From Pseudomonas gingeri (lineage in GTDB: Bacteria > Pseudomonadota > Gammaproteobacteria > Pseudomonadales > Pseudomonadaceae), in NCBI RefSeq assembly GCF_013385425.1, contig NZ_JACAQA010000017.1:59697-123696 (forward strand): a stretch of DNA of 64,000 bases. The letters are read 5' to 3'. Shown in pieces: positions 51,964 to 61,462 of the stretch. Under the pieces are notes generated by a model, which worked only from the letters and a program-made list of their open reading frames with translations, ran no database searches and was not told the DNA's origin. A program made the translations under genes and the position numbers. Numbering within the stretch: the stretch's first letter is position 1; every line of letters begins with the position of its first letter.

Positions 51964-53481
51964 TCAGTATCTGATCATGTACAGGGCACCCAGGCCGGGT
52001 TGTGCGTTATTGCCACAACCGTAGTTACCACTCTGATACGAGTAATACAGGGACAGACCGGCCGGGCAACCTTCAGTGGTCAGAAGCCAGTAGTTCTGCG
52101 CGCCGATGGTGCCGGGAGGCAGGGGGAGCCCGAATGAGTGGGCCAGATCCGTTGCCCCTGCCAGGCCGGGTGAGTGGCCCCCCTGACTGGCAACCCAGGC
52201 GTTGGCGGCGTGCACGTCTGTAAAGGGGTAGGGTTGTATGCCCAACAGAAAGACATTGCCCACCAGCACCGGGTATGACACCGAGGTGTTGCTGACATCA
52301 TAGACGGTGATGGTGGCGCTGCCGGTCCGTTCGCCGACCACCTTGCCCGCCGCATTTACCGAGACCACGGCCGGTGCGCTCGACACATACCGGTAGGGGG
52401 GGTGACCGCCCGTGGGCAGCCGGGTGGCGGCATTGCCGACCGAGTCGCGAAGGCGGGGCCAACTGGCTTTGATCGACAGGCCATCCAGCACCATGACCGA
52501 CGGCGCGATCACCAGTTCGTCCTGATCGACCTGGTCCTGGGCGCGAAACTCGAAGGTCGCGTCGTTCGCCGCCACGGCGGGCAGGGTCATGCGGATGATG
52601 GGGACAGTGATGCCCGTTGCTTGGTAGAAATCCCGCTGGTCATGCTGGGCTCCCGCCAGCCCGTCATTGACATAAAAGAACGCTTCGATGGGCAGTTGGG
52701 TGGGGATGTTCTGGGCCCAGGTGGCGATGCGCAGTTCGTTTTGCGTGGCGAATGACTCGCTCGGAATGAGTTTCATGGCCGCAATGCTTGCATTGAAGGC
52801 CGAGGTGGCCTGTTCGTTCAGCACATCGCGAACATCGAACGCACATTGATGCTGCTGCCGTTGGGGGTTGCCCGTGACGCGATCGTAATGCGTCAGCCAC
52901 TGCGCAGCGGTGGTAATGCCCTGGTTGCGACATAAGCCGCTGTCCGTGTAACGAATATGCGCGCCACATCCCTTGTCCGTCGGACGCTCGAAAGTGTGCC
53001 CATCAATGGCAAAGGAACAGAGGACTTCCGGGTGCACCTTGCCTGCGCTGGCGAGATAGGGGCTGAAGAAGAATCCGTTTTTATAGCTATAAGCCAGCCC
53101 TTTGTATTTGGCATCGGTGCGCAAATAGGAAAAGGACACACCGCCGCTCGTTACTGAGAGATTGCTCGGGTTCCAGGCGTGATAATCCGGCGAGGGATTG
53201 GTGCCGCGAAGGATGATACCCGTGCACAGAAAAGCGGGCCGGGAGGGGGCGCCGCAGTCTGAGCGTGTATCGCGATAACGTTGGGTGATCCGTGTCGCCG
53301 TTTCCTGTCCGGCCAGGATGAATTGGGAGTGCGCTGACGAGGGTGATCTTTCTGTCAGCGGCCGTCCGGCCTGCTGGGCGGTACAACCCCAGATGATCAA
53401 CACCATCGAAGCGAGCAAGAGCCGCTTCAGGTTCAATGGATGGCTACTGAAGAGAAAGTGGCTGGAGCGTCGCCGGTTCAT
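51964..53481 (-). CDS. Halovibrin (HvnC)-like lipoprotein with Big_2-type domain and NYWL tail
   Basis: A 505-residue lipoprotein; the N-terminal signal ends LIIWGC. I start at ATG 53481 (MNRRRSS), after AGAGGTG. Residues about 50-300 contain FLCTGIILRGT, YHAWNPSNLSV, SFSYLRTDAK and NGFFFSPY, which I recall from Pseudomonas halovibrin HvnC-type proteins, relatives of Vibrio fischeri NAD-glycohydrolases; the assignment is from memory. Residues about 323-411 are a Big_2-like domain (GGHPPYRYVSSAPAVVSVN), and 412-505 a tail with ANAWVASQGG and QNYWLLT. The last 183 residues match the C-terminus of the long gene at 61463. Convergent with the quinone reductase. Confidence 0.62.
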   Translation of the reverse strand: MNRRRSSHFLFSSHPLNLKRLLLASMVLIIWGCTAQQAGRPLTERSPSSAHSQFILAGQETATRITQRYRDTRSDCGAPSRPAFLCTGIILRGTNPSPDYHAWNPSNLSVTSGGVSFSYLRTDAKYKGLAYSYKNGFFFSPYLASAGKVHPEVLCSFAIDGHTFERPTDKGCGAHIRYTDSGLCRNQGITTAAQWLTHYDRVTGNPQRQQHQCAFDVRDVLNEQATSAFNASIAAMKLIPSESFATQNELRIATWAQNIPTQLPIEAFFYVNDGLAGAQHDQRDFYQATGITVPIIRMTLPAVAANDATFEFRAQDQVDQDELVIAPSVMVLDGLSIKASWPRLRDSVGNAATRLPTGGHPPYRYVSSAPAVVSVNAAGKVVGERTGSATITVYDVSNTSVSYPVLVGNVFLLGIQPYPFTDVHAANAWVASQGGHSPGLAGATDLAHSFGLPLPPGTIGAQNYWLLTTEGCPAGLSLYYSYQSGNYGCGNNAQPGLGALYMIRY

Positions 53482-53951
53482 GGAAGACACCTCTGGGTTT
53501 GAGAGGGGTAGCCAATACGGCGATAGAGGCGGACATGGCGTTATTAAAGAAGCCTGGCGCGAGGTGTGTCTACTGTCAGAACTGACAGTTCGAGGGGGGA
53601 AAGGGAGGCCGTTTGTCCGAAGGGCAGACCGCTACAACGCTCGGCTCAAGATCGATCTGCTGTATGACCTGGGGGGCATGTCTGGCCGTTGTTTGCGGAG
53701 AAGTGCTTGAGCCCGCAGTTGGCCAAGACCTTCCCGATAAAGGATGCCGAGGTAGCGTTTGTGTCGTGCTAGCCCCCCGAAAGCTCGGATAAACCGACGG
53801 ACGGCGTGCATACCTGTTAGAAATGACAGTATCCAGGCTCTTTTGAAAGGTGTTGAATTAACCCACGGTTCAACACCGTGACACACACCTCAGGCATTCT
53901 AGCTTGCCTCTTCTGTGTTGCTTATCGACTTCACTATCAAGGTGACCGTGG
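53482..53951. other. 470-base gap holding a gene remnant
   Basis: Besides the quinone reductase remnant described next, I see no gene. The right part (53880-53950) is A/T-rich and is the likely promoter of the first Ig-like gene. Confidence 0.6.
53643..53770 (+). pseudogene. Decayed 3' fragment of the quinone oxidoreductase gene
   Basis: An ungapped match to 51686-51813 at constant offset 1,957: shared runs include CATGTCTGGCCGTTGTTTGC, TTGAGCCCGCAGTTGGCCAA and AAGGATGCCGAGG. Several substitutions, including a stop, make it non-functional, and similarity fades past about 53760. Same orientation as the intact gene. Confidence 0.85.
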
Positions 53952-55934
53952 ATGGCTATTTCAAAAGAAAATCCTGTTTATGCGGGAGATGCTAATGTTC
54001 CTGGTGATATTCAGGCTGATCTGGCTAAACCGATAGTCGAGTCCATTATCAAGAACTATGATGGCACGCCGCGAGCAGACGGCTTAGTCCCTAGAAGTGT
54101 GTTGGAAGGGGACCTCGAATTTATTGTTCCGGCTTGGGATTTTTCTCAACAATATACCGAAACTATCAGGGTGGGGTGGCGTCCGGAAGGGGCTCCTTTT
54201 CACGCGGTGGGTGCACCCTATGATTTTGTTCCACCCATTGCCCCAGGCGATAAAACGCTGGTTGTCCCTATGGCTGAACTTAGACATGGAAATTACGAGC
54301 TTTCTTATGAGAAGACGATCAGAGGGATCAATCCTCTGGAGTCGTTGAAGACCAAGGTGCGAATTGATAGAGAAAGCCCGAATGATGGCCAACAGCCATT
54401 ATCGATGATTTTTCCGGATGAATTGAATGGGGTAATTAGCGAGCAGTATTTAATCGATAATGGTGAGGTGCGTGTCCGGGTACCACGTTATGTGGGCGCG
54501 GAGGGGCGGGATCGGGCTATTTATTATTGGACGAATACAGAATCCCCCCTTGAGAGCGAGCCGCCTGTTAATGAACAGGAGTTCAGTCAGTATGATGTCG
54601 ATAATAACCTGATGTATGTCCGCTACGATGAAGCTGATATTCGCTCTTGGGGGACGGGCACACGTTATGCCTACTATCGTCTGAGGGACCTGGCGGGAAA
54701 TCTGAATGCGGTAAGGTCCAGTCTTTCGTCCATACGTGTCGACCTTACGCCGCTGCCTGGCGGCCTGCTTCCCCCTCGAATCCCCCTGTCGAGCAGAGGT
54801 CTGATTGATCGTGAGCATGCTCGAGAAGGCGCTTCTGGACAAGGGGGGGTTACGGTTGAAATCGATGCCTATGACGATCCCGAGGATACGCAGTTCATTC
54901 TGGTCGATTGGGACGGCACCAAACTGAGCCCACATCCGGTAGACATCAGCCAATGGCCGCAGCAGATCTATGTGCCTTGGTCGACATTGACGGCCAAGGG
55001 CCTGGGGCCACTGACGGTCCAGGTGGATTACATCGTGCAAGCGGGTGGTGCTTTTACGCCACCCTCGGGGCCCGCCACTGCCCCCGTCGATTTTACGATT
55101 GCCGGTCAGGATCACGCCAACGCGCCGGCGCTGCTCAATACCACCTTGGTCAAATTGGAAGTGTGGGGCCTGCATTCAAATATTTTGAATACGTTGACCG
55201 CACTGGACGAAAATGAAGACGCCACGGTGAAGATAGCGCTTTTCGATGACCCCAAACCTGGAGAAACGATATATGTGTTCTGGGGTGCGGTCAGCGGAGC
55301 CGTGGCCGATTACACCGTCAAGGTGGGCGACACGGCGGGCCAAGTGATTCCGTTCACTATTCCTTGGGATGTGATTGCCCAAGATAAAAACAATCGTGCG
55401 TTACCGGTGTATTACCTCACGGATAATGGCGTCAATCAACAACAAGCGCGGGTGACGGACGTTGATGTTTCTATTGTGTTACTTGCCGGGCTCATGGAGC
55501 CGGAGTTTCCTGATGCTAATCTAAATGGTTATTTGAATTGTTGCTCAGTGCCCAGGTTGTGGCAGGGGATAACGGTACATGTTCCCGGTACGGCTGATGG
55601 GAATCCTCACCTTGCTGGCGGTGATGTGATCGAACTGACATGGCAGGGGAGTCGTGGGTTGAATGGAACGGACCCAATACCGGGGGTGACCGATGTTTTT
55701 TCAAGAACACTGTCAGATAACGAGGCAAGGGATGGTTTTGACGTGGTGGTGTTACCCTACGACAGGCTGATTGAACCCATGGTGCATAATGATTCAGGCG
55801 TGGCGCAGTACCGTTTGTTGAAAGCCAATGGGGGGGTTGGGCGCTCAAGATCTCCCTTTGTAAAAATCACTAGGCAGATGCCCGGTGACGTTATATGTGG
55901 CCCCGATAATGATCTCTGTCCACCTGAAGGATAA
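53952..55934 (+). CDS. Ig-like repeat protein without signal peptide (first of a pair)
   Basis: A 660-residue acidic, strand-rich protein in roughly 100-residue repeats, each with a pattern like VTVEIDAYDDPEDTQFILVD then a strand pair ending in VDYIVQAGG. The N-terminus (MAISKENPVYAGDANVPG) is not a signal peptide and no membrane segment or RTX repeat is seen, so export, if any, needs another route. A vicinal cysteine pair (YLNCCSVPRLW) opens the last repeat. AAGGTGA precedes the ATG. The next gene is a paralogue with 157 bases between. Function not recognised. Confidence 0.75.
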   Translation: MAISKENPVYAGDANVPGDIQADLAKPIVESIIKNYDGTPRADGLVPRSVLEGDLEFIVPAWDFSQQYTETIRVGWRPEGAPFHAVGAPYDFVPPIAPGDKTLVVPMAELRHGNYELSYEKTIRGINPLESLKTKVRIDRESPNDGQQPLSMIFPDELNGVISEQYLIDNGEVRVRVPRYVGAEGRDRAIYYWTNTESPLESEPPVNEQEFSQYDVDNNLMYVRYDEADIRSWGTGTRYAYYRLRDLAGNLNAVRSSLSSIRVDLTPLPGGLLPPRIPLSSRGLIDREHAREGASGQGGVTVEIDAYDDPEDTQFILVDWDGTKLSPHPVDISQWPQQIYVPWSTLTAKGLGPLTVQVDYIVQAGGAFTPPSGPATAPVDFTIAGQDHANAPALLNTTLVKLEVWGLHSNILNTLTALDENEDATVKIALFDDPKPGETIYVFWGAVSGAVADYTVKVGDTAGQVIPFTIPWDVIAQDKNNRALPVYYLTDNGVNQQQARVTDVDVSIVLLAGLMEPEFPDANLNGYLNCCSVPRLWQGITVHVPGTADGNPHLAGGDVIELTWQGSRGLNGTDPIPGVTDVFSRTLSDNEARDGFDVVVLPYDRLIEPMVHNDSGVAQYRLLKANGGVGRSRSPFVKITRQMPGDVICGPDNDLCPPEG

Positions 55935-56091
55935 GGTGTTGTTGGTCGCTTGAGTTGAGAGCAGTAGATGTGCTTTTTCTAATAGAGAGAAGCGCCGATC
56001 CCTGCGTGCTGTTGTCAGTCATATCTGTTTGCACGTGCACGGGAAGTGTCTAGGGCGATAAGGCTCTATCCCATGTAACGGAGAATATGAA

Positions 56092-58131
56092 ATGTCAACG
56101 AAGAAAAAATCACAACCCTCTACCCAGTCGTTAGCTCCTGCTGAAAAAGCACGACTGGAGGCTCGGCTGGCCGTGTTGGACAGTCCCAAGGCCGATCCTA
56201 TTGCACCCGTGATGAACGCGCTCAACCCTTTATTAGGGGATGAGCCGGATGATGATCCTAATCAGTTGCATTCCAGATATCGGGGGCAACTATTGAAGGT
56301 GGATATAAACAGTATTGAGCCTATCGATGATGATGGTATCAACGGGTTCGTTCAATTGTACTGGAACGGGCAGAGTATCTTGGGGTCAAGGTATAATTTT
56401 ACATCACCTGTCACTACCATACCGTTCCCAATTACGTTGGATCTTCCCGGGAACTATACCTTGTCACCTGGTACTTACCCATTGACTTATCGACTTCATT
56501 GGGGGCCCAACGGGGTAGGATCTGTTCCACTGATGGTCAATATCGATACGCTCCCTCCGAACGGCGGATCAAGTGGCCCCGAGGTGATATTACCTCCTCA
56601 AGTGGAGAGCGAAGGTATTACCAAGGAGTATCTGGACGCTCACCCGGAGGGGGTGCTAGTTACAATTCCTAGTACCTACGGTGATGCCAAACTCGGTGAT
56701 CAAATCGAGGTGCATTACGGGACCTCCATTCCGGATTCAATTGTAGTGGGGATTTTTACCCGGACGGATATGGCGGACCCGATAGAGGTATTTTTGACAA
56801 GGGCCCTTATTGGCACGGCCGAAGGCCCACATTACATTTTTTACTATTTGTCTGATCGTAAAGGTAATAAGGGGCCGGAGTCGGATTTCAAGAGGGTGGG
56901 GGTCACGCTCACTACCCGGCCGACGAATCTTAAAGTCACGGTTGTACCTGAGGCGGCAGATGGTCTGATTGACTACGAGGATGCGATTAGCAGTGGCGGT
57001 GTACTGGTTCGGCTCGATGCTTACGATAGTCCTCAATTCGGACAAGATAAATTTGTTGTCTCTTGGGATAATATTACTCAGCCAGAAGTTGATATTGTAG
57101 GGTTCCCCACCTTTGCTACCGTCCCTTTTGTCGATGTGAAAAACGGTAATGATGGTCCTGATACGGTTGATGTCGATTATGTCATCAGGCGGGGAGGGAA
57201 TACCTACAGTAACCCCCCTGTAACACTCATCGAGGTTGACAAGGACTTGCGCAAGCCCGGGCCGCCTAATCCGGAGGATCCACCTGGCGAGCAGAATCCA
57301 GCCTTGGCCCAGGTGGTCGTTCAAGGCCGAGCAACGACGGTTCCCGACAAGTTGACAGCTGCGGATGTGGGCCCTGATCCTGCGTACGATTTTGTTGATG
57401 CTGAGGTGGCGATTTACCCAGAACGTAAAGCGGGTGATCATTTCCAACTGTACTGGAGAGACGTGGCGGTGCCTCCACCAGGCGGCGTTTACGATCTTCT
57501 GGGTACCGAGGACCCACTGACCTTCAAAGTTCCCTTTGAAGTCCCAAGGGCGATTGTTTTGGCGGGTTTGAATGACAGCAAATTCCCGGTCAATTATTCT
57601 ATTTCTCATCCGTCTGTCAACGGTAACGTAGACTACGCCGTGCCTAAAGAAGTCGACGTATTAGTCGTACCTATTACTGTTCCGGATCCTGCCTTCCAGA
57701 ATCTCTATGAGTTCGATCCAAGCGACCGGGATACCTGGATAGTTGCTTGTTGCTCTCGCCGAAATGACACCATCCTGGGTGAGGTCATTGAAGTGCTGGT
57801 TCCCGGAGAGCCCACCGCAAGTCTTGCCGATAAGACCCTTGATTTTACCTTTCAAGGGTGGAGTGATGCGGCGGGCTCACTGCCGATTACCGGAACTCGT
57901 TATACCAATACGTTTACGCCGACGACCGAGCAGGCCACCAATGGATTTATTTTCAAGGTTCCCTATGAGCCCTACTTACGGTTGATTGCGGATAAATACT
58001 GCAGTATCAAATATGAAACAGTAATCAATGGTCATCCGGCACCCTCCAACGAGGACTTTAAGGAGGTTTTCATGATCATCAATGGTACTGAAACGTGCAG
58101 GACATTCGATGGTGTGCCTTGCATAAGCTGA
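56092..58131 (+). CDS. Ig-like repeat protein without signal peptide (second of a pair)
   Basis: A 679-residue paralogue of the previous gene: VLVRLDAYDSPQFGQDKFVV and VDVDYVIRRGGNTY align with its repeats, and the last repeat again opens with a cysteine pair (IVACCSRRND). The N-terminus is lysine/serine-rich and helical (MSTKKKSQPSTQSLAPAEKA), without signal peptide. The C-terminal end holds two more cysteines (TCRTFDGVPCIS). GGAGA is 7 bases before the ATG. Composition is visibly richer in A/T than the core genes. Confidence 0.75.
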   Translation: MSTKKKSQPSTQSLAPAEKARLEARLAVLDSPKADPIAPVMNALNPLLGDEPDDDPNQLHSRYRGQLLKVDINSIEPIDDDGINGFVQLYWNGQSILGSRYNFTSPVTTIPFPITLDLPGNYTLSPGTYPLTYRLHWGPNGVGSVPLMVNIDTLPPNGGSSGPEVILPPQVESEGITKEYLDAHPEGVLVTIPSTYGDAKLGDQIEVHYGTSIPDSIVVGIFTRTDMADPIEVFLTRALIGTAEGPHYIFYYLSDRKGNKGPESDFKRVGVTLTTRPTNLKVTVVPEAADGLIDYEDAISSGGVLVRLDAYDSPQFGQDKFVVSWDNITQPEVDIVGFPTFATVPFVDVKNGNDGPDTVDVDYVIRRGGNTYSNPPVTLIEVDKDLRKPGPPNPEDPPGEQNPALAQVVVQGRATTVPDKLTAADVGPDPAYDFVDAEVAIYPERKAGDHFQLYWRDVAVPPPGGVYDLLGTEDPLTFKVPFEVPRAIVLAGLNDSKFPVNYSISHPSVNGNVDYAVPKEVDVLVVPITVPDPAFQNLYEFDPSDRDTWIVACCSRRNDTILGEVIEVLVPGEPTASLADKTLDFTFQGWSDAAGSLPITGTRYTNTFTPTTEQATNGFIFKVPYEPYLRLIADKYCSIKYETVINGHPAPSNEDFKEVFMIINGTETCRTFDGVPCIS

Positions 58132-58369
58132 TCTTGATAGAGGCATGACTATCCGGTGGAAGGGGGGCTGTTCACCTCTTCCGCCGTTTTATTTTGGGTG
58201 CAATGTTGATGCTTACACGGAGCGCTTAATCTGGCTTCAGGATAGTCAGATATACCTTTCATTTTTGTGAGATTTTTCCTACATAGTTTGATGAGGAGTA
58301 TGGGTAGAGTTTGGCGCTTTCAACACCTACGTCCAGCTATTTCCGTGGTTGGAAGGAGATAAACAGTAC

Positions 58370-60649
58370 ATGAACACTCTCACCCGGCTTTTTTTTCCAA
58401 TATCGGCACGACGATCCCTGCGCTGGGCTGTATTGTCTCCGGCCTTTCTCGTGATCAGCCCGTCGGTCTTTGCCGCTGTTTTCAATGATGGCGGTACACA
58501 TACCATTGATGCCAGCGCGCCCCCGACCGAGGGTTATTCGGTAAGTGCGGGTACGACACTGAATGTCAATGGTGCAACCAGCCAAGGGATCAATATTGAT
58601 GGCGGTTCCACATTGAATATGAACGGTGGAACAGTCAATGGAGTGGGGAGCAACGGTGTTGATGTGACCAACAGTACCGGCACCCTCACCGGAGCGACTA
58701 TTACCGCTGATTTCGTCGGTCTGTCCGCTGTTCGCCAACCGGGCTCAACCAGCGGTTCTCAGGTGAGTGTCACCGGGGGCTCGATCTCTGGAGGGGAGGC
58801 GGGTGCCCAAGTGAGTGGTTTCAGCACCTTGGAACTGAATAATGTCTCTGTCACTGGCACAGGGGCGGGCAGTAGCGGTGTGCTTATTTATCAGGGCGGC
58901 TTGGTGGCCAACCAGAGTGTCATCACGGGTGCTGCCAATGGCATACAGATGATCGCCGATCCAGAGCGCGTCGGTGATGGCAGCCTGGTGCTCAATAACA
59001 CCAGTGTCCACGGCCAGAGCGGTGCGGCGGTACTGGTGGGGGAAGGTGTTGACGTGAGCATCGATGTCCTGAACGGTTCGACGCTTATCGGTGGCAACGG
59101 CAATATCCTCGAAGTCCAGGGCGCCTCCACCGCCAATGTCAATGTCGCCAACAGCGCCCTGACCGGCAATGTCGATGTCACCGGCAACAGCACCGCCAAC
59201 CTCAACTTCAGCGGCGCCCAGATGACCGGCGACTTCAATGTCGAAGCCGGCAGCACCGGCAACCTGGCTTTGGCCAACGGTTCGCTGTTCAAAGGCAGCC
59301 TGACCAATGTCGATGGCGTGACCATCAACAGTGGTTCTCAATGGGAAATGACCGCCAGCAACACCGTCGGTACGCTGGCGATGAATAACGGCACGGTCAC
59401 CATGGGTCAGGGCAGCAATTTCTACCAGTTGGATGTGGGCAGCCTGTCCGGCAATGGCACCTTCGCCATGAACGTGGATTTCGCCACCAACCAGCATGAT
59501 GTGCTGAATGTCACCGGTGCTTCCAGCGGCGACTTCAAACTGCTGGTGGCCGGTTCCGGTGTCGATCCGGTATCGCCAGAGGCGCTGACCCTGGTGCACA
59601 CGGCTTCCGGTAATGCGAATTTCGCGTTGGCGGGCACTGGCCTGGTGGATGTCGGTACCTACTCCTATGGCCTGGGCTCGAGCAGCAACGGCAGCGGTGG
59701 CACCGACTGGTTCCTCGACCCGAACAAGAAGACCGTCAGCCCGAGTACCCAATCGGTACTGGCCTTGTTCAACACCGCGCCGACCGTGTGGTACGGCGAA
59801 CTGTATTCGTTGCGTACCCGCATGGGTGAACTGCGCTTCAACGACGGCCAGTCCGGCTCCTGGGCGCGGGCTTATGGCAACAAGTACAACGTGTCGGAAA
59901 GCTCCGGCGTGGGCTATTCGCAGAACCAGCAGGGCTTCAGCCTGGGGGCCGATGCGCCGCTGCCGATGGGCGACGGTCATTGGTTGATCGGTGCGATGGC
60001 CGGGCATAGCAACTCGGACCTCAGCCTCAAGGGCGGCACCACCGGTAATGTGAAGAGCTACTACGTGGGGGGTTACACCACCTGGCTTGAGCCGGAAACC
60101 GGTTACTACTTCGACGGTGTGGTCAAACTCAACCGTTTCGAGAACGAATCGAAAGTCGCCATGAGCGATGGCACCCAGTCCAAGGGTAACTACGGCACTA
60201 CCGGTATCGGTGGTTCCGCCGAGTTTGGTCGCCATATCAAGCTGGATAACGATTTCTTCGTCGAGCCGTTCGGTCAACTGTCGGCGGTGACGATCCGGGG
60301 CAAGAACTACAACCTGGACAACGGCCTGCAGGCCGAGGGCGACCAGACCCGTTCGTTCCTGGGCAAGGTCGGTGCAACGGTCGGGCGTAACCTGACACTG
60401 GATAGCGGCACCGTGGTGCAGCCGTACCTGCGGGCGGCGGTGGCCCATGAGTTCGCCAAGAACAATGAGGTCAAGGTCAACAACACGGTGTTCAACAACG
60501 ACCTGTCCGGCTCGCGCTCCGAGTTCGGCGCCGGTGTGGCGGTGAAGCTGTCCAAGGACCTGCAAGTGCATGCCGACTTCGACTATGCCAATGGCAAGTC
60601 CATCGAGCAGCCGTTTGGCGCGAATGTGGGGTTGCGCTATAGCTGGTAA
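58370..60649 (+). CDS. Autotransporter with pertactin-like passenger
   Basis: A 759-residue type V secretion protein. The start ATG follows AAGGAG; an extended signal (hydrophobic part VLSPAFLVISPSVFAA) ends near residue 36. The passenger to about residue 490 is a beta-helix with short repeats such as LNVNGATSQGINIDGG and the pertactin ending GSLSGNGTFAMNVDFA. The last 260 residues are the barrel, GELYSLRTRMGELR to a terminal LRYSW. No protease motif is visible, so a surface-attached adhesin is likely. Confidence 0.93.
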   Translation: MNTLTRLFFPISARRSLRWAVLSPAFLVISPSVFAAVFNDGGTHTIDASAPPTEGYSVSAGTTLNVNGATSQGINIDGGSTLNMNGGTVNGVGSNGVDVTNSTGTLTGATITADFVGLSAVRQPGSTSGSQVSVTGGSISGGEAGAQVSGFSTLELNNVSVTGTGAGSSGVLIYQGGLVANQSVITGAANGIQMIADPERVGDGSLVLNNTSVHGQSGAAVLVGEGVDVSIDVLNGSTLIGGNGNILEVQGASTANVNVANSALTGNVDVTGNSTANLNFSGAQMTGDFNVEAGSTGNLALANGSLFKGSLTNVDGVTINSGSQWEMTASNTVGTLAMNNGTVTMGQGSNFYQLDVGSLSGNGTFAMNVDFATNQHDVLNVTGASSGDFKLLVAGSGVDPVSPEALTLVHTASGNANFALAGTGLVDVGTYSYGLGSSSNGSGGTDWFLDPNKKTVSPSTQSVLALFNTAPTVWYGELYSLRTRMGELRFNDGQSGSWARAYGNKYNVSESSGVGYSQNQQGFSLGADAPLPMGDGHWLIGAMAGHSNSDLSLKGGTTGNVKSYYVGGYTTWLEPETGYYFDGVVKLNRFENESKVAMSDGTQSKGNYGTTGIGGSAEFGRHIKLDNDFFVEPFGQLSAVTIRGKNYNLDNGLQAEGDQTRSFLGKVGATVGRNLTLDSGTVVQPYLRAAVAHEFAKNNEVKVNNTVFNNDLSGSRSEFGAGVAVKLSKDLQVHADFDYANGKSIEQPFGANVGLRYSW

Positions 60650-60680
60650 GCAAGGCGGATAACCCAGACGATTTATAAAC

Positions 60681-60708
60681 GCCCGGTGCATTGCGCCGGG
60701 CTTTTTTT
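60681..60708 (+). terminator. Terminator of the autotransporter gene
   Basis: GCCCGGTGC/GCGCCGGGC stem with short ATT loop followed by seven T, 32 bases after the stop. Confidence 0.88.
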
Positions 60709-60899
60709 GCATCGGGTTCTGTCTTGAATAAGGTTTGCGCTTGCTTCGAGCCGGGAGAATGATTGGTAACAATTGCCTGCATTGCCTCCTCGGAAGTCAG
60801 CGGTTTATAGTCCTTTGATCGCCTTCATTGGTGATACGGGTTTGGCGACTCGTCGATAAAATGTGCTGAGGCTTCCTGAGTGAGCTTATTGCAGGGATA

Positions 60900-61062
60900 C
60901 TTGTACCCGCAAAGCTGCGTTATGGCGGCTGTGCGCGGGAGACCTCCGGGTCTGCCGGATTTTGCTCGTTTTATCCCGGTTCGCCAACCTGCGTACAGCT
61001 GCCACCCATTCGTTTGGCGACGATTGAGTGATGGCTCTCATTTAAAAAACGAGGCCTTACCT
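60900..61062 (+). promoter_or_regulatory. Structured leader of the small gene at 61063
   Basis: Two hairpins can form: AGACC/GGTCT (60940-60953) and TCGCCAA/TTGGCGA (60981-60987 with 61014-61020). The sequence resembles leaders I have seen before small Pseudomonas genes of the DUF3077/DUF6124 kind; an in-frame reading through it lacks coding character. It occupies the 413-base gap after the autotransporter. Confidence 0.45.
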
Positions 61063-61323
61063 ATGTCTAAATACATACCGCTCACCGCCATCGACTGCCT
61101 GATCCCCAGCCTGTTGATCGACGCCGAAAGCCCCACCGATGTCCTCCACGCCAACGCCGCCGCGCGCTTTCTGGCGGCAACGCAAATGCTCGAAGCCCTG
61201 TCCCATATCGAATTGCACAACGCCAATGACATCGACTTCCAACACATTATCCAGGTCCCCGCGATGGTCATGCGCGATGGCTGCGACCTGATGGATGTGC
61301 TGGGGTGGCGGCTGCGGGTCTGA
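61063..61323 (+). CDS. Small hypothetical protein (86 aa)
   Basis: An 86-residue protein starting MSKYIPLTAIDCLIPSLLID with GAGG 13 bases upstream; two helices follow (NAAARFLAATQMLEALSHIE) and an ending CDLMDVLGWRLRV. It loosely recalls the DUF6124/DUF3077 group of small Pseudomonas proteins but the typical central motif is weak. A terminator shared with the next, convergent gene follows. Confidence 0.6.
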   Translation: MSKYIPLTAIDCLIPSLLIDAESPTDVLHANAAARFLAATQMLEALSHIELHNANDIDFQHIIQVPAMVMRDGCDLMDVLGWRLRV

Positions 61324-61386
61324 TTGCTTAAAACGTGCAGTGAAGCAAAACTGCAGGCCACTGCATTCAATTTGACGAGAATAATG

Positions 61387-61409
61387 AAAGGGGAGCCTGG
61401 CTCCCCTTT
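61387..61409. terminator. Bidirectional terminator
   Basis: AAAGGGGAGC/GCTCCCCTTT, a 10-bp stem with a CTG loop, between convergent genes. Confidence 0.8.
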
Positions 61410-61462
61410 GTGATCTGAATAAAACTAGCTATCTTTGATGCATTTCAGTTGAGGGGGGCGCA

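Noticed and set aside
53952..58131. RTX-type giant adhesins
   Set aside because: No GGxGxDxxx nonapeptides and no type I secretion genes in the window.
58745..60772. Long minus-strand open frame of 675 codons opposite the autotransporter
   Set aside because: It mirrors the GC-rich third positions of the autotransporter gene, lacks a ribosome binding site and has a His/Gln-rich product with no domain.
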